From assembly GCA_003427395.1 (NCBI GenBank), contig BFEA01000842.1, positions 215,071 through 255,676 on the forward strand: a stretch of 40,606 bases of DNA, given 5' to 3'. This document shows, one piece after another, positions 29,896 to 40,485 of the stretch (positions are counted from its first letter, which is position 1; each line of letters begins with the position of its first letter). This DNA is from Chara braunii (taxonomy: Eukaryota; Streptophyta; Charophyceae; Charales; Characeae). The position numbers were made by a program, and so were the translations under genes. The notes beneath the pieces are model-generated. The model did not search any database, had not been told where the DNA came from, and saw only the letters and a list, made by a program, of their open reading frames with translations.

Positions 29896-30299
29896 TCAAC
29901 GTCTTTTTCACAAAACAACTATCAAATTTGAACCTGTGGTAGTTTTATTTAAGCGCAAAAAAAACAAAACAAAAAAAAACACCGTTTTGGGGGGGCATTT
30001 CCGGTTTCTCTGGAATTCTGGATAAACCACATGCCGATAAACCGACCGGATATTCCGACCAATTAATCCGGCCGGAATTGTTAAACAACCTAGAATATAA
30101 CGGACTGCACCTTAGGCATAAGAAGGGTCAAAACTAAGAGGAAGAGCCTAGAAAAGGGCATTAAGGGGCACTTGACACTTGGCATGCTGAGAAAAAAAAG
30201 AAAAAAAAGAAAAACAAATGTGGAAGAATAAGACAAAAAGAGTGAGACGGAGTGAGTGAGTTGGCCGTCAGTAGAGACTGCCAGGTCCTTACTGTCCAA

Positions 30300-30308
30300 G
30301 AAAGGAGG

Positions 30309-30351
<43 letters not shown>

Positions 30352-31545
30352 TAACGGTAAAAAACGGTCACTTGGGGAGATACATCCGTGACCAGATTCA
30401 TTCTGGAATATGGCAGTTGCAAAGGACCTTGATTTTCTTCTGATTTTGCGGAGAAAATCAAACCCCCGTGCAACCGAAATATAACGGACTACATGGGGGA
30501 GGAGAAACACATGTTTTAGGTGCATCCGGAGCCAAAATTAAATCCCGGATGCACTTGGAAGTTGGCCGTTTCTTTTTCTCTCAATAAAGGGCTAGTTGTG
30601 GGACATTGGGGTAGGGAATTAACCCCTATTGCAATCCGAGTCACAATGGACTACATGGGGAAGGGAAAACATATGTTTTAAGTGCATCCGACACCAATAT
30701 TGAGTCCGGATGCACTTGGGAATCAAACGCTTCATTTTCTTCTAGTATGGGGCAAGTTGTGGGGTTGTGGGACTAGGAAAATGACCATGATTGCAGTCCG
30801 AGAAATAACGGACTGCATGAGGATGCCTAGGCTAAGGGAAAACGAGTCGCGACAAGCCAAAAAAGCCTGAAAAAAACGATTTCGGCGTAAACGGCAACCA
30901 TGAGATGAGATCTCACGGCCAAGACAAATCGGCACACATGTGACACCTAAGGAAGAGATATTGAAACCACCAAGGGCAAGGAGGTCCCAAAATAAAAATG
31001 GGACACCGTCCGGGATGTTGCCGGGAACCAAGTAAGCCCAAATAATAATAGTCGAAAAACGGGACACGCGCTGACGGAACTACCGGCGGGACAAGAAAAC
31101 GGAACTAGTACGGAGGAAAGTGACGGGGACTTGAGATGTCCCAAGTGAACCGTGAGCCAACACAAGAAATAACCGCACAAGCAAATGACACCATCGAGAT
31201 CGAGGATCTAGACAGTGGAAAATATGAAATAATGGTGTTGGGAGGGCTGCCCAACAGGCCGAGATATCTCGGACTAGCTAGGCATGAAAAAATAGAACCT
31301 CAAGAGACTCAACATGAGAAAAAGGTTGTCCAAAGAAAATCGGAGCAAAGGGGGTTCAAAATTGGGACTAACGGAGACAAAATGGAGCTCCCTAGGAGCA
31401 TGGGGGTGCCATTATTGTAATCTGAGATATAACAGCCAACTGTTGGGTCTGAATCTGGCCATGGATAAGGATCCATAGCCTAGAAAAAAACTCAATAGCT
31501 AGTGGACATTTGTCACATCAAAAAAAAAAAAAAAAAAAAAAAAAA
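30300..31545. repeat. A-tracts and ~170-bp degenerate tandem repeat
   Basis: A run of ~41 A lies at 30309-30349 and one of ~26 A at 31519-31545. Between them, units containing (a/c)cggactacatgggg, aaacatatgtttta and tccggatgcacttgg recur at 30474, 30645 and partly 30790. The palindrome cagtccga..taacggactg marks each unit and is the site hit by the hAT-like insertion. The 94-aa frame at 31136-31420 has no recognised domain. Confidence 0.65.
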
Positions 31546-32630
31546 TGAAGGAAGAATGAGACAAAAGGGAAAAAAAGAGTGGAGGAGAATGTGCCGGCCT
31601 ATTGGGACCTGCATAGTAGGGACTGACAGGTCCCAACTGTGACCTCATCCCTCCTAGAATGCGGGAGGGCAATCCGGATTGCAGAGATATGACCCTTGGG
31701 GCCTTATCTCCACAAAATATGAATTAAAAAGATAAAAATAAAAGAAAATGCAAAGGGGAGATGACCGTTTTTTTGGTGGACCATGGATCTGAGATCAGAT
31801 CTCATGGTGGAGAGGAACTAGTCCTTTTTTGTGGGCCAACCCAAAACGGTTAGCTCCGGAATGAGGTGGAAACCCCAAATGGAAAGAAACAAAAGAAGGA
31901 AAGAAATTGGAAAAATCGAAAAAAATACTCATTAGGCCTTTTTCTCTAGAATTAGGCTGCCCCGTCGGCATTATGACCCAATGGGGCAACATTTTGGAAA
32001 TGAAAACGAGGCTGAAGAAGGCCAAGAGGCAATCCGAGTTGGTACCAACCACTCGGACTGCATGTACTTGGCCTAAATGAGGCCTGGGTACCTCCGGAAG
32101 GACCTGGTAATGAAATTTTGCCTTGGGGGTACCTCGGTTCACCTCAAGGCACATGGGGAGGCGACTGGCCGGAGTGTTGGTTTCATTCTACATAAGTTGA
32201 GGATTCAGTCCACCACACTCACATTTGCATGATAAATGCCCATGCTGCCCAAGTGAGCTCATAGGAGCACTTTTTCACTTGGAGAGATGAGAGGGGAACC
32301 CCTACCAATTGGAGAGCTTATAGGAGACTGTGAGCAAGGAGAAAGAGCTCTAGAGGAGAATGGAGGTGAGGCTAGCCTAGGGAGGTGATCCGCCATAGCC
32401 CCCAGGGTGTGATGAATAGAGAGAGGCTAGAGGGAGTCTCATTAACCCTCATAGAGGGGGGGACTCCATAGCCATAGTGGGAGAAACTTGCCATAAGCTT
32501 GAGTAGAGTTGAGAGAGGAAGAAGAGAGGGGATTGAGGAAGTAGGAAGCCATAGCCAAGGAGGTATTTGTGCAAGGAGGAAGAAGCTTCATCAAGGTTGA
32601 GGCTCCATTTCCAAGACATCAAGAAGGTGA
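31546..32630. other. Non-coding internal DNA
   Basis: About 1.1 kb with only short frames and no recognisable domain, repeat array or RNA gene. gaggggaacccc and similar G-rich words are scattered in it. Confidence 0.5.
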
Positions 32631-32639
32631 GTGGAAAGA

Positions 32640-32669
32640 AGGAGATTTTTCTCCCGTCCTCCTCCTTCT

Positions 32670-32704
<35 letters not shown>

Positions 32705-32912
32705 TTCTTTTTCTTCCTCACTTTTTTTTTTTTTTTTTTTTTTTTTTTTCCTTCTTTTTTCCTTCTTCTCCTTTTTTTTCTTCCTTTTCCCCTCCTCCTT
32801 CTTCTTCTTCTTCTTCTTCTTCTTCTTCTTCTTCTTCATCTTTTTTTTTTTCTCCCTCTTCTTGTGTTTTGATAAGGAGAAGAAGAAGAAGAAGAAGAAG
32901 AAGGAGGAGGAG
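32640..32912. repeat. Polypyrimidine (CTT)n/T tracts followed by (GAA)n
   Basis: About 220 bp of c/t only (ttcttcttc runs, a run of ~30 T) are followed after ~25 bp by gaagaagaagaag. The two parts are complementary and could pair or form triplex DNA. Confidence 0.88.
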
Positions 32913-35870
32913 GGGAAGTCCCGATTCTTTCTTATGATTTGTTCTAAGTCTAACGCGTGCTTTTCACTCTCATAGTAGTAGGTGAAGTCCCGATTCTTTC
33001 TTGGATAATCTCATGCCCAAATCTTGTGTTTTGATCTTGTTTAACTTTTGCTTTTCACTCATATAATAGTAGGTGAAGTCCCGATTCTTCCATAGATGAC
33101 CTCATGTTCCAATCTTGTGATTTGGTGTTTTACTTTTGCTTTTCACTCACATAGTAGTAGGTGAAGTTCTGATTCTTTCTTGGAGGATCCCATGCTCAAA
33201 TCTTGTGTTTTGATCTTGTCTAGCTCATGCTTTTCACTCTCATAGTAGTAGGTGAAGTTCCGATTCTTCCATGGATGATCTTATGCTCCAAGCTTGTGAT
33301 TTGGTCTAAGTCTAACTCTTGCTTTTCACTCACATAATAGTGGGTGAAGTTCTGATTCTTTCTTGGATGATCTCATGCTCAAATCTTGTATTTTGATATT
33401 GTCTAACTCTTGCTTTTCACTCACATAGTAGTAGGTGAAGTCCCGATTCTTCCATGGATGATCTGATGCTCAAATCTTGTGATTTGGTCTTGCCTAACTC
33501 ATGTTTTTCACTCTCATAGTAGTAGGTGACGTCCCGATTCTTCCTTGTTTGTTCTCATGCCTTGAACTTGTGCTTTGATCTAGTCTTGCTCAAACTTTCA
33601 TTCGTATAGTAGTTGATTACATTCCGTTCCATGCTTGGTTGCATTTATGAGCCACAAGCATGTGTTTGAGCAAGTCTCACTCACATGCATGACTCAACTC
33701 TCACATAATGACATTCCATTTCATGATTGGTTGCATTCATGAGCCACAAACATGTGTTTGAGCAAGTCTCACTCATATGCATGGCTCAACTCTCACATGA
33801 TGGCATTCCAGTTTATGCTTGGTTGCATTCATGAGCTTCAAGCATGTGTTTGAGCAAGTCTCACTCACATGCATGACTCATCCTTCACTTGGTAAAGATC
33901 CAATTCACACTTGGTTGTCCTTCCACTCATGTGTTTGTGCTTTCACTCTCACTTGTCAAGTTCGGCATGTTCTTGGTAGTGTTCCGGTTCTCATTTGGCT
34001 GTTCAACTTCTCTTGTTTTTGTGCTTTCACTACTCTCACTCTCACTTGTCAAGTTCATGCTCTTGGTAGTGTTCCGGTTCTCATTTGGCTGTTGAATTTG
34101 TCATGTGTATATGCTTTCACTACTCTCACTCCCACTTGTCAACTTCATGCTTTTGGTAGTGTTCCGGTTCTTACTTGGCCGTTCAACTTCCCATGAGTTT
34201 GTACTTTCACTCTCACTTGTTAAGTTCATGCTCTTCGTAGTGTTCTGGTTCTCACTTGGCTGTTCAACTTCTCATGTGTATATGCTTTGACTATTCTCAC
34301 CCTCATCTTGTTAAGTTCATGCTCTTGGTAGTGTTCCGGTTCTCATTTGGTTGTTCAACTTCTCATGTGTATGTGCGTTCTTTACTCTCACTCTCATCTT
34401 GTTAAGTTCATGCTCTTGGTAGTATTCCGGTTCTCATTTGGATGTTTAACTTCTCATGAATGTGCTTTCACTGCTCTCACTCTCATTTTGTCAACTTCAT
34501 ACTCTTTGTGGTGTTCCGGTTCTCATTTGGCTATTCAACTTCTAATGTGTTTGTACTTTCTCTACTCTCACTCTCATATTGTCAAGTTCATACTCTTGGT
34601 AGTGTTCCGGTTCTCATTTGGTTGTTCAACGTCTCATGTGTTTGTGCTTTCTCTATTCTCACTCTCACTTGTCAAGTTCATGCTCTTGGTAGTGTTCTGG
34701 TTCTTACTTGGTTGTTTAACTTCCCATGTGCTTGTGCTTTCGCTCTCACTTGTCAAGTTCATGCTCTTAGTAGTGTTCCGGTTCTCACTTGGTTGTTCAA
34801 CTTCTCACTTGTATGTGCTTTCACTACTCTCACCCTCATCTTGTCAAGTTCATACTCTTGGTAGTGTTCCGGTTCCCATTTGGCTGCTCAACCTCTCATG
34901 TGTTTATGCGTTTACTACTCTCAATCTCACTTATCAAGTTCATGCCTTGGTAGAGTTCCGGTTCTCATTTGGCTGTTCAACTTCTCATGCTTATGTGCTT
35001 TCACTACTCTCACTCTCACTTGTCAAGTTCTTACTCTTGGTAGTGTTCAGGTTCTCATTTCACTGTGCAACTTCTAATGTGTTTGTGCTTTCTCTACCCT
35101 CACTCTCATCTTGTCAAGTTCATGCTCTTGGTAGTGTTCCGGTTCTCAATTGGCTGTTCAACTTCCCGTGTGCTTGTGCTTTCACTCTCACCTTGTCAAT
35201 TTCATGCTTTTGGTAGTGTCCCGGTTCTCAATTGGATGTTCAACTTCTCATGTGTTTGTGCTTTCACTACCCTCGCTCTTTTCTTGTCAAGTTCATGCTC
35301 TTGGTAGTGTTNTGTCCCGGTTCTCAATTGGATGTTCAACTTCTCATGTGTTTGTGCTTTCACTACCCTCGCTCTTTTCTTGTCAAGTTCATGCTCTTGG
35401 TAGTGTTTCGGTTCTCACTTGGCTGTTCAGCTTCCCATATGCTTGTGCTTTCACTCTCACTTGTCAAGTTCATGCTCTTGGTAGTGTCCTGGTTCTCATT
35501 TAGTTGTTCAAACTTTTCATGTGTTTGGGCTTTCACTACTCACTCTTGTCAAGTTCATGCTCTTGGTAGTGTTCCGGTTCTCATTTGGCGGTTCAACTTC
35601 TCATGTGTTTGTGCTTTCACCACGCACACTCTTGTTTTGTCAAGTTCATGTCCTTGGTAATGATCCCGGTTCTCACTTGGATACCGTACTACTCATGCAC
35701 ATGTGCCGTCACTATTTGCACTCTCATGTTTGTCAAAGTTCGAATCTTTGGCAATGTTCCGGGCTTCACTTGGTTGTCCCACTACTCATGCACATGTACT
35801 TTCACTACTTACACTCTCATATTATCAAGTTCATGCCCTTAGTAACGTTCCGGTTCACACTTGGCTGCTA
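32912..35870. repeat. ~3-kb satellite-like array, unit ~90 bp, three successive subfamilies
   Basis: Subfamily 1 (32912-33600, ~8 units, spacing 89-92 bp) has gaagtcccgattctttcttg and cttttcactcacatagtagt. Subfamily 2 (33600-33890, ~3 units) has ttggttgcattcatgagcc and gagcaagtctcactca. Subfamily 3 (33890-35870, over 20 units, mostly ~90 bp with 81-bp variants) has gtgttccggttctcatttgg and cactctcacttgtcaagttc. All three share the same order of tcc-gttctt, tcatg and cttg-tca words, so they appear to be one array that diverged along its length. The period is close to a multiple of three, so very long open frames (up to 289 aa) appear; they are not genes. Confidence 0.9.
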
Positions 35871-35968
35871 CTACTATGGGATGGGTGATCGACATTTGGC
35901 TGCTACTACAGAAGGATAATTTGATTATGACTAGTGGTCCTTCTCTCTCTCCTTCCTTCCCTCTTTCT

Positions 35969-35973
35969 CTCTT

Positions 35974-36055
<82 letters not shown>

Positions 36056-36056
36056 N

Positions 36057-36137
<81 letters not shown>

Positions 36138-36206
36138 TTATCTATCTATCTCCCCCTCTATCTCTCCCTCTCTCCCTCTTTCTCTCCCCCTTTCCTCTCT
36201 TCCTCT

Positions 36207-36251
<45 letters not shown>

Positions 36252-36260
36252 TTTTCCTCA
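35969..36260. repeat. Long TC microsatellite with TATC interruption
   Basis: (TC)n runs from ~35969 to 36136 with a single N at 36056, then tatttatctatctatctcc, then TC-rich sequence to 36249. It lies at the left edge of the block that is found inverted at 14517-15149. Confidence 0.95.
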
Positions 36261-36261
36261 T

Positions 36262-36579
36262 CTCACCCTCTCTCTCTTCCACTACTTGGCATATAACTAA
36301 CCCTTCACCATTCGCCTTGTTACATTGCCAGGGAACAAGGAAAGGGTTGTTGTTCCCTTCTGCCGCCGAGAAGGAAAAAAAGGGGGACACTTGAAAGATT
36401 GAAAGGAGGCAAAGTCCGGAAGAAAGTGTAGCTTGAAACAAGGTCAGTTTGACTCAACCATTTCCCCAACTGCATGACTAGGAGAAGATAATGGATTGAT
36501 TGAGCACGAAGAGAAGAGGAAGAAAAAAAGGAAAGTTAGGCATGCGGGAAGGGCTATGTGTTGACCCCCAACGGGGGAT
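36262..36579 (+). mobile_element. 3' internal end of the giant element (block A) up to the polypurine-like border
   Basis: A unique-looking 318-bp segment ends in tgttgacccccaacggggga immediately before the right LTR. A purine-rich stretch (gaagagaagaggaagaaaa) lies 50 bp upstream. Its reverse complement is found at 14517-14878. No coding potential is recognised. Confidence 0.65.
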
Positions 36580-37323
36580 TGTATCGGTCTTTGCTTTGTG
36601 TGGGATTGTGTAGGTAAGGAAAGGCTTGGGATGCGTCGAGCGGGATAGGGCCAGGAGGAACCGGACGGTAAAAGAAAAAGGGGGAGGGGGCAAAGGGGCT
36701 ATGAGACCCTTAGCTTAAAACCAATCCATGAAAGTAATCTTTGCGTTTGTGACTTGGAGTGTAAATGAAAGAAAGCAGTGCAACCTTGCTAAGGGAAATG
36801 TGAAGTAGCCTGTGCATGCATGTAAAAGACCCCGAAAAGACTGAGGGGCTTGTGTCAATAAGGTTGGATGAGATATATGAGACTCGAAGGGTGCGTAGAG
36901 GCGAGGGGGAGGACGACAACGCCGCACCCCGATGACGCCGTAGAATTGCAATGCTCAGGGAAATGGTGCGCGTCCTATGAATGACGTTTAGCCAGCGAAC
37001 AAGAGAAGAAATACTCTCAAAGAACCCCTGGACTGTCTGCGTATTGGAAGGAGCAATTGCTTGAGAACACAACCAAGAATAAAAAAAATCAGCGTCGTGG
37101 AATGACCAACGAGACCACCACCTGTCGTGAGGGTTGAGCTGCATCCCCAATGTCAAAGCTCTCTCGCGCGATGGCCCACCCCCATCCATTTCAAAGCACT
37201 GGGCGGGGGTGATCCTTGGGCGAACAGCCCGCGCCCTGAGCATGAGCGTGGGCGGGCCGAGCCAAATGGGACTCGCAGTGGGGTCGACCAAGGCTCGAAA
37301 GTCTACCAAGGTTTGACCCTACA
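36580..37323 (+). mobile_element. Right (3') LTR of the giant retroelement
   Basis: A direct repeat of 15150-15892. It starts TGTATCGG and ends CCCTACA, giving the inverted ends TGTA/TACA expected of an LTR. Length is 744 bp. The sequence after it (acgggttcagg) is unrelated to what follows the left copy. No matching target-site duplication is seen, because the left border is masked by the GA repeat. Confidence 0.72.
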
Positions 37324-37369
37324 ACGGGTTCAGGAGAAGGGGCTGGATTGCACGAAAGGGAAGGAGGGG

Positions 37370-37470
37370 GGAAAATAGAGGAAGGGAAGGAAGAGCAGGA
37401 AGGAGAGGAAGAAGGGGAAGAAGGGGAGGAAGAAGAGGAGGAAGGGGAGGAAGGAGAGGAAGGGGAGAAA
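37370..37470. repeat. Purine-rich (GGAAG)n tract
   Basis: Almost pure purine, ggaagag/ggaggaag units, directly after the right LTR and just before the acidic ORF. Confidence 0.85.
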
Positions 37471-37484
37471 CGGGGGTAATTGAA

Positions 37485-37961
37485 TTGCTTGAAGGAAAGG
37501 AGGGTGCCAAAGGGGACGCCGATATTGGAGACGACGAACGGGAGGAGAGTGACGACGATGCCGGATCTGGGGAGTCGTCTGACGGATTCGGGCAACTATA
37601 CGGAGAGCATCGCGAGGATGATGACGACAACGATACGACGACAATGGAGATGGAGACACAAGTGGTCAGCAGCCTTTCGGCAGAACGTGAAGACTATGAG
37701 GTCCAACCACTGACGTCTATCATCGATATTCAACACCGGTTCCACGAGCTTTCCACTGTTGTAAGCCAATCTAAAGCAAGTCGTCGTATAAACATCGAAG
37801 AAGTTATCGATGGCATCCTCGGCGACCAGCACGTGTGTGCGCAGTCGTTCACAACGCCTGATGTCGACGACCCTCGCAACGTCAAACCTTCCGTGGCAGC
37901 TGCCTTCGCTTTCTTGCCGCCAAACTCCTCGATACTGCCGGCGACCAACGCCAAAATGTGA
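37485..37961 (+). CDS. Hypothetical acidic protein, possible first exon of the Ulp1-like gene
   Basis: A 158-aa frame with an acidic N-terminus (DDEREESDDDAGSGESSD, REDDDDNDTTT) and a more normal second half (SIIDIQHRFHELSTVVSQS, RRINIEEVIDGILGDQH). Base composition and codon spread look like real coding sequence, unlike the surrounding repeats. The stop TGA at 37959 is followed by a frame (37958-38152) that continues as KNTTMFARRSFRERECDFLH and LQSTIHIRSDHNVSRCGEF, so one base may be lost there. GTGAGT donors occur at 38075 and 38153. The Ulp1 protease domain begins 0.8 kb downstream on the same strand. No domain is recognised. Confidence 0.45.
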   Translation: MLEGKEGAKGDADIGDDEREESDDDAGSGESSDGFGQLYGEHREDDDDNDTTTMEMETQVVSSLSAEREDYEVQPLTSIIDIQHRFHELSTVVSQSKASRRINIEEVIDGILGDQHVCAQSFTTPDVDDPRNVKPSVAAAFAFLPPNSSILPATNAKM

Positions 37962-38152
37962 AGAACACCACTATGTTTGCGCGCCGAAGCTTCCGAGAGC
38001 GAGAGTGCGACTTCCTTCATAGTCTGGATGTCGGCGAACTACAGTCCACCATACACATAAGGAGTGACCACAATGTGAGTCGATGTGGGGAATTCCTGAT
38101 GCCGACATACTACGGTCACCACTCCTTCCAAGTACATGCGATCGGCCTTCCT

Positions 38153-38970
38153 GTGAGTCGGTCAGGTTGCTGGTCACGGGCAAGAAAAACATGTGTGTTT
38201 TTGCTAAAACGTTCCCTCACAAAAACTTGTCCGACTAAGAACCTGACCAACTCAATGGAATGAGGGTTTTTCTTTCTCGAAAAGAGTGATGGTTTTAGTC
38301 CGCCGGGATCCGCACTTCCAATTTAAATGCGTAATGAGGTTAGTTTTTGTGTGCCAGATTTGGGAAAAAAACCGCCGAAATTCGAACCTCGGGGATGTTG
38401 GGCTTCCGCTTTTATGGCTTGTTGTGGTTTTTGTTTCTGAAGGGCAGGGGTGTCAAGCTGGAATGCGTTAGTCGTTTTGTTTTCCAGCCGCGCTCGCGCA
38501 CCTCGGTGCTCGTGGCCATGTAAAATCGGGGTTCTATAATTGGCGAGGTCCTACGTCTTTTAGATTATGTGGTTCTCACATTGTCACTTTCGTCGGATTT
38601 GTGTTGGGAAACATGTATTCATTTTTCATTTTGTCTTTCTTCTGTTGTAAAGAGGTAGGGTCATCTCTAACACGAAGATCCTCAAAATATCCAGAATGCA
38701 TATTGCAGACAGTCTCGGGGTTGACGACAAAACACAAGTATATGTTAAAGGCATCAGGGGGTTGATGTTGAAATCAGGAAGAAGGAGCATGTCATTGCCA
38801 TTGAGGAGTGTTTTTCCCTTAAGCTCCAAGAAAAAGGGACATATCCACGATGTGTGAGTAGGGGTCAGGCCATGTATGAACAATATTTAACTACGTGCTG
38901 TACAATGAAGGACAATGCTAAGAACTCCGTTTCTCACTAACCCGCGTGTCCTTTGCTCGATGTTATGCAG
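38153..38970 (+). other. Probable intron or spacer
   Basis: It starts at a GTGAGT donor-like site and ends at ttatgcag (38963-38970), a good acceptor followed by coding sequence of the protease. No domain is seen in the short frames inside. The exact splice sites are inferred. Confidence 0.35.
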
Positions 38971-39764
38971 TGTGGGCCATAACACGTGGAACACGCGGAG
39001 GAAGATTCGGTGCAGCGGCTGTGCCTCGATGCTTGCGGGTTTTGGATGACATTAAACGAGGCCTAGTGCCGTCTTACACTGTTCTCTCTACCCTCGTCGA
39101 TGGTCAATTACAAATTGCAGCAAAATATTTTCTCACCCTCATGCATATGGACGGGGGGGTGAATGATGAGGTGGTCAATTTTTATATGGCACTATTGAGG
39201 TCGACCGCATGTGCAATATGTGACATCTCGTCAGACCTTCAAGTCTTCAACTTTAATTCGTTCTTCTTTAGTAAACTGCAACTTCAAGGACACGGTGGGG
39301 TGGAAAGGTGGGCTAAAAACGTGACTCTGCTTCAATATGATATTATCTTTGTTCCTGTCCACAAAGATAATGATCACTGGATTCTCCTTTCTGTCAACTT
39401 GAGAGATAATATTCTTAAAATTTTCATTTTTTTTCGTTGCGTTATAGCTGATTCGAGTTTTTACCTTAGTGTTTTCGAGTTGATTGTACAATATTTGGAA
39501 CGTCAAACATTACATAGGCGGTCGGGTAGGAGTTGGAAGTCGGTAGCAAGAAATGTTGTGCTGGAAGGAGTTTCAAGATAAGTGGATGAAGCTAGTTGTG
39601 GGGTGTTTATAATGATGTTTGCGACATTGTTGCAATATGGTGATCGACCACCTTTCATGTTCTCTTGTAAAGATATCCCGCTTATTAGACGACAATTGAC
39701 ATCATGTATCTTAGAACGCGGTTGTCTTTGTAAAATATTTCATTTATTAATGATTATATTTTAA
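38946..39764 (+). pseudogene. Ulp1/C48-type cysteine protease, broken
   Basis: Residues 73-80 (NDEVVNFY) and 103-111 (FNSFFFSKL) are the substrate-side motifs of Ulp1/SENP proteases, which cut SUMO-like modifiers. FVPVHKDNDHWILLSVNL carries the catalytic His (residue 144). About 17 residues later, where the catalytic Asp is expected (usually YDS), the sequence reads KIFIFFRC, so the Asp is missing. The frame stops with TAA at 39579-39581. In the same frame just after it, VDEASCGVFIMMFA carries the catalytic Cys (39597-39599), followed by the usual C-terminal helix region (DIPLIRRQLTSCI) to 39764. Such proteases are common both as plant genes and as cargo of Mutator-like elements. This copy looks inactive. 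Confidence 0.8.
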
Positions 39765-40480
39765 AAATCCTGACATTACTCAACTGTCGTTTTCACAATG
39801 AAATTTCTTTCTTTTATCTTTGCGAGTCTGAGTTGTTTTTGGCTTGCTCACTACTAGTCTGGAGTCACGTCTTGACTTTCGAATCTCTGTCGCGTCCCAG
39901 TCGTCTGTCATGCGGCGGAGCAAGTGCGTATTGTGTTCCTTGTTTCAAATTGTGTTCAGGTTAACCAAAAATGTATAAATGATTGACATCAAATACTATT
40001 AGTATCTGTACTATACACAACGGAAATTGGTGTGTCAATGCAAGACAAATCTCGGTGAGTGTTTGAGTGTGCAGTTCATTATGCGAAGACCACTAACATC
40101 ACGTCTCTTGCGTCCGCATAGAATCATATACCTTGGGGCTGCCTGCATTACATGTAAGTTGATGTAGCCAATAACTTTGCGTTTGTACCAAAGTCTTTTG
40201 TGCATGGTCAATTAAAGTGCGAAATCGATCAAAAATATGCAAAATTTGAAGTTCTTGTGTGATATGACAGGTGTTCTCACAAAAAGCGAACTTGTACGTC
40301 AAAATTGACTGCTTGTTACAAAACAAGTGGTAAACATCTTTGAGTTGTACTTTAACTACTACTGTAACTGTTACATTACTTGAAGTCTACAATAACACAT
40401 TGTTCAAAGCAAACATGTTCAACAAGGATACAATCATGACACCTTGCTCATGACAATTGTAAACAAGGATGGATCTCATC
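39765..40480. other. AT-rich DNA, no gene recognised
   Basis: Short frames only. aagtgttacat/tgtaac-type words and repeated cttgt/acaag motifs occur but form no clear array. It may contain the 3' UTR of the protease gene. Confidence 0.5.
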
Positions 40481-40485
40481 CAGTG

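Larger units (their letters stand above)
28896..30093. mobile_element. Nested hAT-like non-autonomous DNA transposon with 8-bp target duplication
   Basis: The 8-mer aatataac at 28888-28895 is repeated at 30094-30101. Joining the flanks across the insert gives cagtccgaaatataacgg, which occurs almost unchanged nearby (30477, 30788). The ends read cta...tag and subterminal regions are full of ccgg motifs (ccggatatccgg, ccggtttatccggccgg on the left; aatccggccggaat on the right). The 8-bp duplication and CCGG-rich ends suggest hAT. The interior (CT-rich block, GA-rich block, hairpin) holds no transposase. Confidence 0.7.

Noticed and set aside
31136-31420. 94-aa plus frame starting MSQVNREPTQEIT
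   Set aside because: No family or repeat support; it is surrounded by non-coding repeat DNA and treated as chance.
34347-35216. 289-aa open frame with VKFMLLVVFRFSFGC-type repeats, membrane-like
   Set aside because: It lies wholly in the ~90-bp array; a unit close to a multiple of three keeps frames open, and two or more frames carry the same pattern.
36710-37309. Minus-strand frames shared by both LTRs (36710-37309 and 15276-15638)
   Set aside because: Similarity follows from the LTR pair itself; the left copy is interrupted and no domain is visible.
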